Shown here in pieces: positions 21,993 through 33,809 of a stretch of DNA of 64,000 nt; within the stretch, counting starts at the first letter, position 1, and every line of letters starts with the position of its first letter. Under the pieces are notes generated by a model that was not told the DNA's origin, did no database searches, and saw only the letters and a list, made by a program, of their open reading frames with translations. This DNA comes from Pomphorhynchus laevis (taxonomy: Eukaryota; Acanthocephala; Palaeacanthocephala; Echinorhynchida; Pomphorhynchidae): NCBI GenBank assembly GCA_012934845.2, contig WNNJ02003782.1, positions 20,886-84,885 on the forward strand. The letters are read 5' to 3'. Both the position numbers and the translations under genes were made by a program.

Positions 21993-24070
21993 TCAACCTG
22001 TGAATGTAGGGAGTAGTTGATTAGTCAACATGGAAGATAGAGCTGACAGTGCTAGTCTCTTTAATTTTTTCTGTCGCCGGGTGGCATGAAAGACAACTAC
22101 CTGCGATTTGGATGAATTTAAAATAAGATTGTATGGGATCAGCCGGTCTGTAAATCTTAAAAAGAAACGGCTGATGTCCGAGGCGACATCTTTGCACCTG
22201 CGTCCGGAGAACAGGGCCGTGGTATCATCAGCGTATACCACTTGATGTTGATCACGTTTAAAATTCTTAAATAGTACAATGGAGGCAGCAAGATATAAGA
22301 TAGGAGAAAGTGGGGATCCTTGAGGCACACCCGTAATAGGGTAGAACTGACGCGCATCAGGGTCGTCTTCATAGTAAAACCGCTCGGTATACAGTAATAT
22401 CTCCACCCTGTTAACAATTCTCGCAGGCAACCCGAGGGACCTGAGAGAGGAGATAACAAAGGGAATGGAAATGTGGTAAAATGCAGCGGAAAAGTCAAGG
22501 AAAATAGCCACAACTAGGCGATGGCTATTCTCCCGACAAAACTGTTTCACTTCATCTACTGCTGAATGAACCGAGCGACCTTTAACGAACCATGAAAACC
22601 AGGAGGGATCAAATTACGCCTACTTAAATGGTCGCGGATTCTACGCGCAAGCGCTTTTTCGAAGATGGAGATGAGGGAGTTTTGAATCGAAATAGGATGC
22701 AAATCTTTAGGACATGAAACCGGACTACGCTTTGGTAAAAAGATTCTACGATTAATATTGATGCCGGCTACATCGGATGGTGAGGATAAAAGCATTGTGA
22801 CGGCCACTTCTTTTCTTTGATTGGTTGTCAAAAGCTGACAGACCCGAGAAGATAGTGGAGCGACGGATTTAGAGGTGCCCGGAAGTGGCCCCCAGTAGTT
22901 AAAGATATCTGTAACAGATAAGTCCATGCTTCTGAAGTCACCCCAAGGCGGGATTGGTTGGGGTGATTGAGTGGCTCCATAATTATGTAGGGATAGTGAC
23001 TCCTTCAAAACATTATCAAGGCCTATACTACCAATCCAGCCTAAAGCTCTATCTTTCTAACAGACAAACTTCTCCTTCTTGAATATCTTCCAGAAGGAAG
23101 ACTGAGAAGGGTTAAGATAAGCAATGATCGTATTATCCCTGCTCAGCTGGAACCTATATCTAGTGCTCTAGTATTTATTCGAGAGGGCTTGCCTGGCGGA
23201 AATAGAGACATTGGGAAGGTGTAGCATTTTAGCCAGAACCTTGAGTTTTGTTGGAGTGGGATTGTAAATACGACCTTTATAGGTAGTCGAAAGAAACGCG
23301 GTAGCTTGCGATGAGAGGTAGGAATTAAATTCGGTCAAACTCTCATTACCAATTCTGGGGAAGAGTTGGATAGCCGCCTGAAAGAAAGCCACTATGATGG
23401 GATCAAAGTGAAACCTCCTTCTAAGCAACGTATCTTCCTCTATCCGCCAACGAATTAGGTCATGAGAGATGGTCTGTTTTTGGCGCGACTGCTTAGTACA
23501 GATAGGTTTCAACAACCACATCTTATGAAGCAGTAATATGTCGAGGAGAGAATTAGTTGTTGAGCAATGAAAGGTGGGGGACGGTGGTTTGTGAATAAGG
23601 TAGTCGTTCCTGGCTCTGCGGAGTGCTGCATTAATCCAACGACCAGTTCTGTCGTTGAAGTCACCGAGTAACATGTCATAGCCACTACCCAAAATACGGT
23701 CCAGGAGCTCACGGTTCTTGTGAATTTCCCCTGGCCTAATATAGATATTGGCTATACTGATACGTTTACCATTCTTACAAAGTGATATAGCTAAACAAGA
23801 CAGGGCTGGACAAGAATAGTTTAAAAGAAGGGATGATCTTAAGGAGCATTTAACTAGGGTTAAAAGACCTTGAGATGAAGAGGCGTGAGGAGGGGTTATG
23901 TACGGAGTGAAGTGGGTGTAAATGTGCTTGGGGATAAATCGAGTAATATGCTGGGGTAGACGGATAAACCGCGTCTCCTAAAGGACTATAACATCCGCAT
24001 CTCTACCAGATAAAAGGCTAAGGGCGGCAGCACCCCCGAATTCCACTGAAGTATATTTAGTGAAAAAGGC
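21993..24070 (-). pseudogene. LINE family A ORF2, endonuclease-reverse transcriptase (broken)
   Basis: The endonuclease is visible from DADVIVL-ETRF (about 24000) through LLGDFNDRTGRW and NSLLDILLLH to SHDLIRWRIEED (about 23460). The linker has RRRFHFDPIIVAFFQAAIQL. The RT region includes VAIFLDFSAAF (22550-22500), GVPQGSPLSPILY (about 22330) and VYADDTTALFSGRR (about 22230). In an active element this protein would nick the target and copy the RNA. Frames change at least between 23692-23168, 23008-22556 and 22550-21993. Confidence 0.75.
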
Positions 24071-24258
24071 TCTTGACTACTTTGCATTGTGTTACGACAG
24101 CTGGAGTGGGATGCCTACCTCCTAGCAGAAACTAGGAGAGAGAAAGTTGCCCTTCTCACTCCCAGCCCTACCAGGAGAAGACACTTGCCCACCGGCATTG
24201 TCTTCATCTCCCTTTGAGGCCAACAACTCCCAGTAGATATCATCTTTCTTTGCCAACT

Positions 24259-25316
24259 TCAAGGAAGCCAGCTTTTGTTTAGAAGATGATCTCTTCTTAG
24301 AACGGGGGGGGCTCTCTTTGAAGAGGTAAGAATCGTCGATGGAGGAGAACGGGACTCCTCGAATTTTGCTATCAGATGATTCGTTAAGGCTCGAATCTCG
24401 TCCTTGTATATCTGTAATCTTGCGTCAACAAGTTTGATAATATCGGTGTCCGACATACCATAACCGTTTGAATTGGATAAGCTGGCAGCGGCAAAGTGGG
24501 CCGGTTTGACCGGTGCCCCACAATGCCTTAATTTGTATTCTTTGAAGATAGGACATCTAGACCAGGCCGGGTGCTGACCACCACAATTGGAACACAGAGG
24601 GGGAGAGAACATTTCCCCTCATGGACTTCAGAAGAGCTGCAAACCCCACACGTATGGGGCCTAGTGCAGTTCGAGGACCAGTGATCCCAAAGGTGGCACC
24701 CATTGCAATGGGGGTATGTTAAGTCATCAGCGTCTACGATTTTGAAAGAAAGGTTGTATTCCAAAATGGGGTTACATTTACTTTTAGCCAGGCATTCCGC
24801 CTGGTCAACTGCGGTAGAACATAATGCTACTGGTATAGCCTGGCCTTTCTTGCCCAGGATGGGGCGAATATTATGAATTTTGTACTCAGATGTGAGAGCA
24901 TTTAAATCATCATCCGTTGCGAAGGGCGGAAAATTATTAATTTTCAAAGTAGCCTGAATAGGCCTGTAAGTAGTTGATCCAAATTCTTTTAGGTGTGTTT
25001 CGAAAAATTCTAGGTACGATGCTGCCAGATCTGGAGAGCTGAAAGAAACCCGGATTTCAGAATCTAAATATTTTATCGAATTGAATAGAATTCTCTTCTT
25101 ATAAGAGCTTGTAAACTCTCTCAGGAAAATATTGAAAAGATTCTTCCTTTCAAATGGTTGAAGAAGCCTGATTATTACCAGATTCACCAATTTAGGCACA
25201 GGAGGGAGTTCTTCATCCGTGCTTGAGATTAAAAAATTAGACGAAATAGGACTAACCTTGTTTTCTTTGGCTTGAAAATTCGATGTTACATTGAAAATAC
25301 CTGAATTCCATTCCAT
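24259..25316 (-). pseudogene. LINE family A ORF1, Gag-like with three zinc knuckles
   Basis: The 262-codon frame 25316-24528 starts MEWNSGIFNV. It has an RRM-like region (LVNLVIIRLLQPFERKNLF and onward) and then knuckles CNGCHLWDHWSSNC and CGVCSSSEVHEGKC. A frame change continues into 24612-24259 with the third knuckle CSNCGGQHPAWSRC and a helical, basic tail. ORF1 proteins of this type bind element RNA with their knuckles and act as chaperones. The frame change means no full protein is made. Confidence 0.75.
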
Positions 25317-25330
25317 ATTTGTTTAAATTT

Positions 25331-25769
25331 GAAAGTTGTTTGAAGCACCAATACTCACTTTTTCTATCATGCACGAAGCCGGATCACATTTTGTTTTCAA
25401 TGGATTGCATATGTATACACCTTACCGCATTAAAATATATTGATATCACTCTAGAAATGTGTAGATTTCAACAACTCCAAATCATCGGCATACATCAAGA
25501 TTTTGTTAAATCGTTGATATATACTAAATCGTAACCTCTACGAAGCCATCATTGTAAAACATCACATTGGCAAGGTGTCATCGAAGATTCATGATTAGCT
25601 GCATAAAAAATTTGAATCCAAAAGGCAAGAATTTGGAATATGATACATCATTAAGATATGTGGTATGATTTTATCACGTTTAGAAATCTTTGTCGGTAGT
25701 GTGATTATCCTCAAGCAATGGATTGTAATAAAATAACGATAGTCATGCGATAACAATTGTGAACAAAAA
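25331..25769. other. Spacer between two head-to-head LINE copies
   Basis: Separates the 5' ends of the reverse copy (21620-25330) and the forward copy (25770 on). It would include both 5'UTRs. I see no obvious shared sequence between the two flanks and no gene. Confidence 0.4.
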
Positions 25770-27625
25770 ATGTGTACAAGTATTGACGTCGGAAGAACAA
25801 AGAACTTCGTAAAATCCAGTTTTTCAGCACAAATGGATACGAATATGGAAGAAAAAGACGGTATTAATGTATTTACTGAGTCTAAATCAACGACAACGAA
25901 GGTTAGTGACGTTTCTTTGATTTACGGTGATGGGGAGGTACTTCCTCCCATTCCAAAACTCAAAAATTTGATAGTCATCAAGCTTAAGAAGCCGATGGAA
26001 AGGCATCTCTTATTTAATGTCTTCCTTAGGCCTTTCTGTAAAAAATTGACCAACAGGGTCATTTTCAATTCAGTCAAGCTGTACGAGACAGAGCTCAAGA
26101 TCTCATTTGTCTCTGCTGATCTGGCAAAGGACTATATAGATCACTTTGAATCAGCCTTATCTGAATATGGTGCAATTCTTTCTAAACCCATTCTTGGCAC
26201 TAAAAATATCGAATTTACCCTGTCACCTTGATGATACTGATATTAAACTACTAGAAAAATCCTATAAGGTTTCTAAATTCCGGTCTATTCTGGGTAAAGG
26301 GGGTAACCCAATACCCATTGGGTTCTGCTCTGCCCCACTGGAATACGGAGAAGTTCTGATTAACTCTAAATGTAACCCCTTTTTGGGCTTTAATCTTTGT
26401 TTTACACTTATTGGAAAAGATGAATATACCTATCCTCACTGCAGCCGGTGTCACAAATGGGGACACTGGGCATCCAGCTGCAGTGAGACACCTACATGTG
26501 GAGCGTGTGGTTCGTCCGACTGTGCGGCTCTACATACTGATCTTCGTTGTGAGGCCCCCACATCATGCTCCAATTGTGGGGGGTGCCATCCCGCCTGGAG
26601 CAGGAAATGTGCTCAAACGCCTCAGTCTAGCCAATGTCTACATTCGTCCAGGGGAAATTCACAAGAACCGTGACCTCCTGGATAGTATTATTGACAGCGG
26701 TTATGACATGATACTTGGGGATTTCAACGACAGAACTGGTCGTTGGATCAATGCAGCACTTCGCAGAGCTAGGAACGGTTATCTTATTCACAAACCCCCA
26801 TCCCCTACCTTTCATTGCACATCAACAAATTCTATCCTCGACATTTTACTGCTTCACTCGAGGTGGCTGTTAAAACCCCTCTGCACGGAGCAGTCGCGCC
26901 AGCAATTGTCCACCTCTCATGACCTAATTCGTTGGAGAATTGAGGAAGATATGTTGCTTCGCAGAAGGTTTCACTTTGATCCGATCAGAGTGGCCTTCTT
27001 TCAGGCGGCTATCCAACTCTTTCCCCGAATAGGAAATGAGAGTCTGACCGAATTTAATACCTACCTCTTTTCGCAAGCTACCGCGATTCTATCGACTACC
27101 TATAAAGGTCGTATATACAATCCCACTCCGACGAAACTCAAGGTCCTAGCAAAATTACAGAACCTCCCTAATCTCTCTGCTTCCGCCAAACAGGCCCTCT
27201 CGAATGAATACTGGAGCACTAGATACAGGTTCCAGCTGAGTAGGGATAGGACGAGTATCGCTCGCCTTAATCCTTCTCAGTCTTCCTTTTGGAAGATTTT
27301 CAAGAAGGAGAAGTTTGTTTGCTGGAAGGATAGAGCATTGAGTTGGATAGGGAATGTAGGCCTTGATAAAGTTTTGGAGGAGTCACTAGCCCTACACAAC
27401 TATGGAGCCACTCAATCACCTCAACCAATCCCGCCTTGGTGTAACTTCAGGAGTAGGGATCTATCTGTTACGGATATTCTTAACTCCTGGGGTCCACTCC
27501 CGGGCACCTCCAAATCCGTCGTTCCACTTTCTTCTCGGGTCTGTCAGCTTTTGACAGCTGATCAGAGAAGAGAGGTGGCCGTAACAATGCTTTTAGCCTC
27601 CCCATCCGATGTAGTGGTGTATTAA
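25770..27625 (+). mobile_element. LINE family A, forward copy with internal deletion
   Basis: ORF1 starts at 25770 with MCTSIDVGRT and keeps the RRM-like region (PKLKNLIVIKLKKPMERHLL) and knuckles CSRCHKWGHWASSC and CSNCGGCHPAWSRKC (26146-26610). Directly after the third knuckle, near 26610, the sequence jumps into the middle of the endonuclease (SLANVYIRPGE, then MILGDFNDRTGRW), so the end of ORF1 and the start of ORF2 are lost. The 404-codon frame to 27625 crosses this junction. It ends in the RT region, where it meets an opposite-strand copy at 27626. Confidence 0.8.
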
Positions 27626-28619
27626 ATATTTCGCGTTTAAATATTTTGAATAGATTAATGGAGGCAGCAAGATATAAGATAGGAGAAAGTGGGGATCCTT
27701 GAGGCACACCCGTAATAGGGTAGAACTGACGCGCATCAGGGTCGTCTTCATAGTAAAACCGCTCGGTATACAGTAATATCTCCACCCTGTTAACAATTCT
27801 CGCAGGCAACCCGAGGGACCTGAGAGAGGAGATAACAAAGGGAATGGAAATGCGGTAAAATGCAGCGGAAAAGTCAAGGAAAATAGCCACAACTAGGCGA
27901 TGGCTATTCTCCCGACAAAACTGTTTCACTTCATCTACTGCTGAATGAACCGAGCGACCTTTAACGAACCATGAAAACCAGGAGGGATCAAATTACGCCT
28001 ACTTAAATGGTCGCGGATTCTACGCGCAAGCGCTTTTTCGAAGATGGAGATGAGGGAGTTTTGAATCGAAATAGGATGCAAATCTTTAGGACATGAAACC
28101 GGACTACGCTTTGGTAAAAAGATTCTACGATTAATATTGATGCCGGCTACATCGGATGGTGAGGATAAAAGCATTGTGACGGCCACTTCTTTTCTTTGAT
28201 TGGTTGTCAAAAGCTGACAGACCCGAGAAGATAGTGGAGCGACGGATTTAGAGGTGCCCGGAAGTGGCCCCCAGTAGTTAAAGATATCTGTAACAGATAA
28301 GTCCATGCTTCTGAAGTCACCCCAAGGCGGGATTGGTTGGGGTGATTGAGTGGCTTCATAATTATGTAGGGATAGTGACTCCTTCAAAACATTATCAAGG
28401 CCTATACTACCAATCCAGCCTAAAGCTCTATCTTTCTAACAGACAAACTTCTCCTTCTTGAATATCTTCCAGAAGGAAGACTGAGAAGGGTTAAGATAAG
28501 CAATGATCGTATTATCCCTGCTCAGCTGGAACCTATATCTAGTGCTCTAGTATTTATTCGAGAGGGCTTGCCTGGCGGAAATAGAGACATTGGGAAGGTG
28601 TAGAATTTTAGCCAGAACC
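27626..28619 (-). mobile_element. LINE family A internal segment, recent copy
   Basis: Reverse-strand RT-region segment. From 27657 to 28619 (963 bp) it matches 22278-23240 with only three substitutions and no gaps that I can see. It carries the same dead sites, including the same TAG in the VCWKDRALGWIG block and the same one-base loss before FIQQ. It has neither the 3' end nor the 5' end of the element, so it is not an ordinary retrotransposed copy. The 30 bp at its left edge (27627-27656) are related but clearly divergent. Confidence 0.85.
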
Positions 28620-28829
28620 TTTATTAACTCTTTCTACTTTATTCAGTCCATGTAAGGTATCACTTTAATCTATTTGAACAATGTACTTTGGAGTTACTCG
28701 ATCATATTCTTACGATTGATTTTTTTCATTTTACATAGAATATTATTACTTAATACAACATTGGTTAACGGCTAATGTGTCCAATATTAATAATGTTCAT
28801 ATATTAATTTGACTTACAAAAATAAGAAA

Positions 28830-30600
28830 AAAAAGATTATTGTGCGATTTGCATTTCAATGTCTACGATCAAATGTACCAGTGCATTGAGTTTGGACCGC
28901 GATGCTTTGAAACATTGTGATATCGACATAGCCAGATCAATTCCAATTTTCGTGTGGAGCCACGCTATTACACTGGAAAATTCAGACCTGTGTTTCTCGC
29001 TAATCTTTGTCGCTAGCACACGTAGAGTTGTGTTTACTGCTCTGCCTTCACCACTCGTCGACGCGAACACTTGTGGGCAGAATAAGCTGTGGTCAACTTC
29101 TCGTATCCTTTCTTCGTATTTGCTTCGATTTCGTTACGCATGATATTCAAAGCACTCAGCCGACGATCGCGAAATATAGGATGGAGCTCGTTCGTTGAAA
29201 ATGCATACGTCAAAAAACGTACGCTCCATCCCATCACCGAACTATCCGCTGACACGATATCAGGGCACGCGTCTGGTCTTCGAGTTGTCGCGTTAATTTC
29301 GAAACTTATTGCGTCAGGAACGCCAGATAGTCTTGACTCAGTGGCGACCTCAATACACACGTCTGTAAGTACCTTTGATACAAGATCGCGAACCTTGTGA
29401 CGTTTGGTTAATAAACCACCTCTCTTGCATGACAATACATGAACAGTGTTAAAATCCTTCCCGCATATACATTTCTTCGGTATCTTAGATGGGGACCAGC
29501 CGTACCTCACAGACATTACTGTACGAAACGCTGTTGTAGTCAGATGAAGTCCGTAATCATCAAGTGACCGAGTGGTAAACCAATTGGATGCTCATTTTAG
29601 TGAGGCATATTATAGGAGACGACTTGTGTTCGGTCTGTCTATCTCAAGTGTCAAGCGAGCGAGTTTGTGCCGATTGAAGTTAGATGACCTTATTTGATCC
29701 GCTGCGTTCGATTGCAATTGTTCACGAATATAGAACGATTCTGTTGTATCGAACGGACTACACAATTGTTTTGAAGATTCATACTCATGTTGGGAGGCAA
29801 CAACGGAATGTTTGATTCCAAGTCCACCCGTATGAAGAGGAAATCAAAAACGGCCATATCCTCTTCCGTCAAGTTGTGGTCACAAACTTTACTAACAAAG
29901 TAGTTGATCGAGACAGCTAGCTTGGTGAACCAATCGATATCACATGTTGTTGTTCTCATGAGGTGTGCCCAACGACATTGTAATGCTCTGGTGAATGCAA
30001 AATATGTGGAGTGAGCGTCACTATCCGCTGCCATGCTCAGAGTGTATACTCAATCACACCAACCAGCCACCTTTAGTTTCACATCTTGTTCAACGTAAGA
30101 CAACGTACCAACAGGCGTGCCAAGCATCATGATACTTTCACAATTGATTCAAATCTTTTCATGTTCAAAGAGGATTTTTGACATACCCATATACTTGCGA
30201 TGTGTAAGCAACTTGGATTTTTCCGGGTTTATTTATAGCCATATTGAGGTTCGATTTCTACAAGTATGTCCCACACTTTCTTCAATTCTTCGACGGGTCC
30301 AACAAAATTCCTATCGTCAGCATACCATCTCTGTATCGTTTTTGATGTTTCCCTGTATACGCTGTATTAACGGTATGGATAACGCAGCAAAAGCTGCCAT
30401 GGCTAACGGGTCGCCCTGGGTGAGGCCTTCATTAGCATCAATGATACCCTCTTCAGTTGCCATCAAGGTAGTGTCAGCATACGTATTTCGTAGGACTTGG
30501 GATAAGGTGGGGCAAACAAATGATAGGCTAGCTAACGCAACTTGGCGACTCGCTTTGTTAAAATCATTTTGGCGTCAACCGTCAAAATTCCGAGATTGAT
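28830..30600 (-). pseudogene. Reverse transcriptase of the unassigned family, copy 2
   Basis: Reverse-strand order: ANEGLTQGDPLAMAAFAALS (about 30450-30390), HSTYFAFTRALQCRWAHLMRT (within 30034-29690), SVRYGWSPSKIPKKCICGKD then HVLSCKRGG and RHKVRDL (29516 onward), a putative nuclease-like region, and a C-terminal EKHRSEFSSVIAWLHTK block (29070-28837). The CxCG...H...C...GG zinc-like motif followed by RHxxxRD is characteristic of this family. The coding region is interrupted in several places. A related copy is at 5050-6920. The family's mobility mechanism is unknown to me. Confidence 0.6.
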
Positions 30601-30624
30601 TAAGCAACTTAATATTACAAATAG

Positions 30625-30737
30625 TTGATAATGATCCGTTATTGATAAATAATTATTGGAGCTGTATCAACAAAGGGGGGAATTTTATTTGATATTTCGC
30701 TAACCTCTATTAACATCTTCAGAAAATTACTGAAGGT
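30625..30737. mobile_element. Palindromic MITE, left half
   Basis: Starts TTATTGGAGCTGTATCAACA and runs through GATATTTCGCTAACCTCT to CATCTTCAGAAAATTACTGA. Its partner half is at 35553-35662, with a CR1-like LINE between them. Confidence 0.8.
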
Positions 30738-30834
30738 AATTTTATTATTATTATTCCAATACATACCAAAGCCAAAAGGCTATTCAGGCAGAATCCAAAA
30801 AAATAAAACAAAAGCAAATGGTCAGTCAACGTAG

Positions 30835-33809
30835 CTAATTAGGGTATTCCAGTGGTAGTGTTAAATGGCGGCATTGTTCATGTATCCATTTGAAGCATCG
30901 TGATTTAAACGTTCTCAAACTGGGGGCTGCAACGACTTCCTCAGGCAACGAATTCCACATGTTAATTCCTCTCCTTGAGAGTCTATACACTTTTGGTAAT
31001 CTGCCAAATCTAAATTTATACAAGACTCTGCTATGTCCCCGCAACTGATCTACCCGCCTAGTGATTACATCAGTGGGATAACCTACCACATCATTCGACA
31101 TATGCCATAGACATAGCATTTCCAAGGATATGAACCTCTCACGTACCGACAACATCCCAATACGACTTAGACGTACATAATAGTCAATACCACTTAAGCC
31201 AATACAGAGCCTCGATCCGCGCCTAAGAATAGACTCCAGGTCTAATAGTTCTTGCATAGTGACAGGGAAACACGCCCGAATGCAGTACTCTAAGTGTGGC
31301 CTGACGATGGAGATGAATAACCTCTTGAACATGTGACAGCTTAACCTGAGGAATGCATTTTTAATACAATATAACGCCCTAGTAGCTTTACCTAGAAAGA
31401 AGTCGGTGTTCAACTTTGTTTTCAAGGATCTATGGATAATAATCCCTAAATCCTTATAATGAGACACTTCCTTTAAGACCATATCTCCAATAAAGTACCT
31501 TAGAGTTTCAACAGGGTGACCTAGTTGCATGAGGACATATTTATCAACATTCAACCGTAGTCTGGTAGAATCGCACCACTTGATCAGGGAGTTTAGATCA
31601 TTTTGTAACGATACTCGATCAGCAGGACTTCTAATGATCGACCAAATCTTTAGATCGTCTGCAAACGCTAGATGAGAGCATGATAAGCGGAGTAGCAGAT
31701 CATTAATGAAGATTATAAAGAGCAGTGGGCCAAGAACTGATCCCTGCGGTACGCCAGAATTAATATTTACCGAATAAGAAAACACACCCCCACACAAACT
31801 CGGAAAGACCTATTCGATAGAAATTCCCTGGCCCACTCACAAATATATGAATGAAGTCCATAGTAATACAGTAAAGACACTATGCCGTCGTGTGGTACCC
31901 TATCAAAAGCTTTCGAAAAATCAAGGAATACTGTATGAACCTGAAACCCAGCCCCCAGAGCATCAGCCCATTTTTTACGCGCAGTTAGTAGGTTAGTAAG
32001 GCATAAACGTCCGATCCTAAAACCATGTTGAGGTTCAACCAATATGTGATTACGATCCAAATGATCCCTGATTCTACTAGCAATGATTATTTCTAAAAGT
32101 TTGCAGAATACGCTAGTCAAGCTAATGGGCCGAAAGTTCGCGAAAAAGCTAGCAGGATGCTTTTTGGGAATAGGCACCACAATTGCACACTTCCAACTGT
32201 CAGGAATCCAAGATGTGTCTAAGCTGTATCTGAAGAACATAGTTAAATCATTGCTCAGTTCGTTCGCTAGGGATTTGACGAGGAAGGGGGCAATATTGTC
32301 TGGTTCCTGAGATGTAAACGAATCGAGCTTCATAACCTCGTTCAACACCTCATCCACTCTAAGTGGACGAACACAACACCGATGAGCAACCGGAACATAC
32401 TTCCAACTAAAGTCATGCAGTTTGTTAGAGGTCAAAGCCTGTACCAAGAAGCCATCAGCTAAATGTTGGGCGATTAGAGACGGATCGGTCAAAGTTTCAG
32501 TTGGCGTTTGTATTGAGATAATTGTGGCGACAAGTGTTCTGTTGTTTCTTACATAAGACCAAAACCTCCTAGGATTCAAAGATGCATCCCTGGCGATACT
32601 ATCTTCGTACGAATAGCGTTTCTGAAATTTTAGCCGATTGCATAAGTTCCGAGAGTCGATGTAGGCACGTTTTGAAGCAGGAGAACGCCTAAATTCGCGC
32701 AACAATTTGTTGCGGGATCTTATAGCATCAAGAAGCTCTCTGTCGAACCAAAGAGGTCGTCCATGCTTGAACTTGCAGGCACGTAGCGGAGCAAAGATAT
32801 CAGAAATTCGCATCAATTCATCATGGAGCAGATCAAAGACTACAGGAACCTCCAAACCGAAGTGGATACGAAGACTATCACAGATACCTTTTGGGAAGCT
32901 TGCAGCTAGTTGACTAGCATCAACACCTACCCAACAACGTTTTTAAAAATTAGAGTTTTGTGAGGCGCTGTTGAACAGCGACAGTCGCATAGAGAGTACA
33001 CAGTGTTCGCTATTGCCAATTGGTGCGTCATAACGAACACCTGAAACGTCACCCAAACACTTAGTAAAGACCAAATCGAGTATAGAAGGCGTCCCTGTCG
33101 CACAAGTAGGTTTTTTAATATGTTGAACTAGTAGCATCTCAAGTAACAGAAAGTCACTCAGTACTTTCCCAATTCCGTGAATTAGTCGTGAATGACTATT
33201 TTTCCAGTCTATTTGGGGGATATTGAAGTCACCCAGGAGCAAAATCAGAGGATACGAAGATAAACTCAGCAAATGTGATTTAAGAGAGTCAAATCTTAAT
33301 TCATAGGACGGAGAACGGTAAAGGACGCAGAATCGGGATCGTTGACCATTTCCCAGTGTAAAAGCAAGACCTTCAAAGGAATAATCAATATCGTCGCGAA
33401 AAGCCGAGATATTCGATACCAGGAGACTATTTCGCACATAGGCGGCTACCCCACCTCCACGTTTACCACATGAGCGATCCAAACGTATTAGAAAATAGTT
33501 AGGGATGGCAACACAGTCATCCGAAATGTCAGAATGTAGCCATGTTTCGGTTATACAAAATACATCAAAACGTTTCGAAGCAACTATGAATTTAATTTCC
33601 GAGAACTGAGCCAGGAGACTACGAACATTTGAATAACCGACAAAAATGTTCGTATAATGGGAAAATTTGACACGCTCGGTGACACTATCGAAGTCTACTA
33701 GTTTTCCTACACACGAACCATCACTACTAAAGAGGTCTGACTCTACAGAAGTAAGGGATGCCACCGGACAGTCGGACGCCACTTGACCACCCGAAAATTC
33801 CGGACACAT
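30835..33809 (-). pseudogene. CR1-like LINE ORF2, endonuclease-reverse transcriptase, broken
   Basis: Endonuclease frame 33809-32943: VGYSNVRSLLAQF, CITETWLHSD, LLLGDFNIPQIDW, SILDLVF, GNSEHCVL. RT frame 32855-31767: KCAIVVPIPKK, FRPISLTSVFCK, VFLDFSKAFDRVPHD. Second RT frame 31797-30835: NSGVPQGSVLGPLLF, LAFADDLKIW, then the C-terminal INMWNSLPEEV. The start is an ATG overlapping the end of ORF1 by 67 bp. One in-frame stop and one frame change split it. Confidence 0.8.

Larger units (their letters stand above)
21620..25330 (-). mobile_element. LINE family A (I/Jockey/R1-like), near-full-length damaged copy
   Basis: A reverse-strand non-LTR retrotransposon of about 3.7 kb. ORF1 (25316-24259) is followed by an endonuclease (about 24070-23550), a linker, the reverse transcriptase (23008-21993) and a 3'UTR near 21640. 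Three CCHC knuckles and the RT box GVPQGSPLSPILY plus VYADD place it in the I/Jockey/R1 group; the exact clade is uncertain. Frameshifts split ORF1, and ORF2 carries several stops and shifts, including a TAG at the Trp codon of the VCWKDRALGWIG block, so it is dead. Its middle, 22278-23240, is nearly identical to 27657-28619. Confidence 0.85.

Noticed and set aside
29570-29660. Possible tRNA near GACCGAGTGG
   Set aside because: No cloverleaf could be built, and the stretch reads as part of the reverse-strand reverse transcriptase (DDYGLHLTTTAFRTV before the zinc-like motif).
30117-30599. Forward 160-codon frame
   Set aside because: It is the antisense of the TQGDPL region of the reverse-strand reverse transcriptase.
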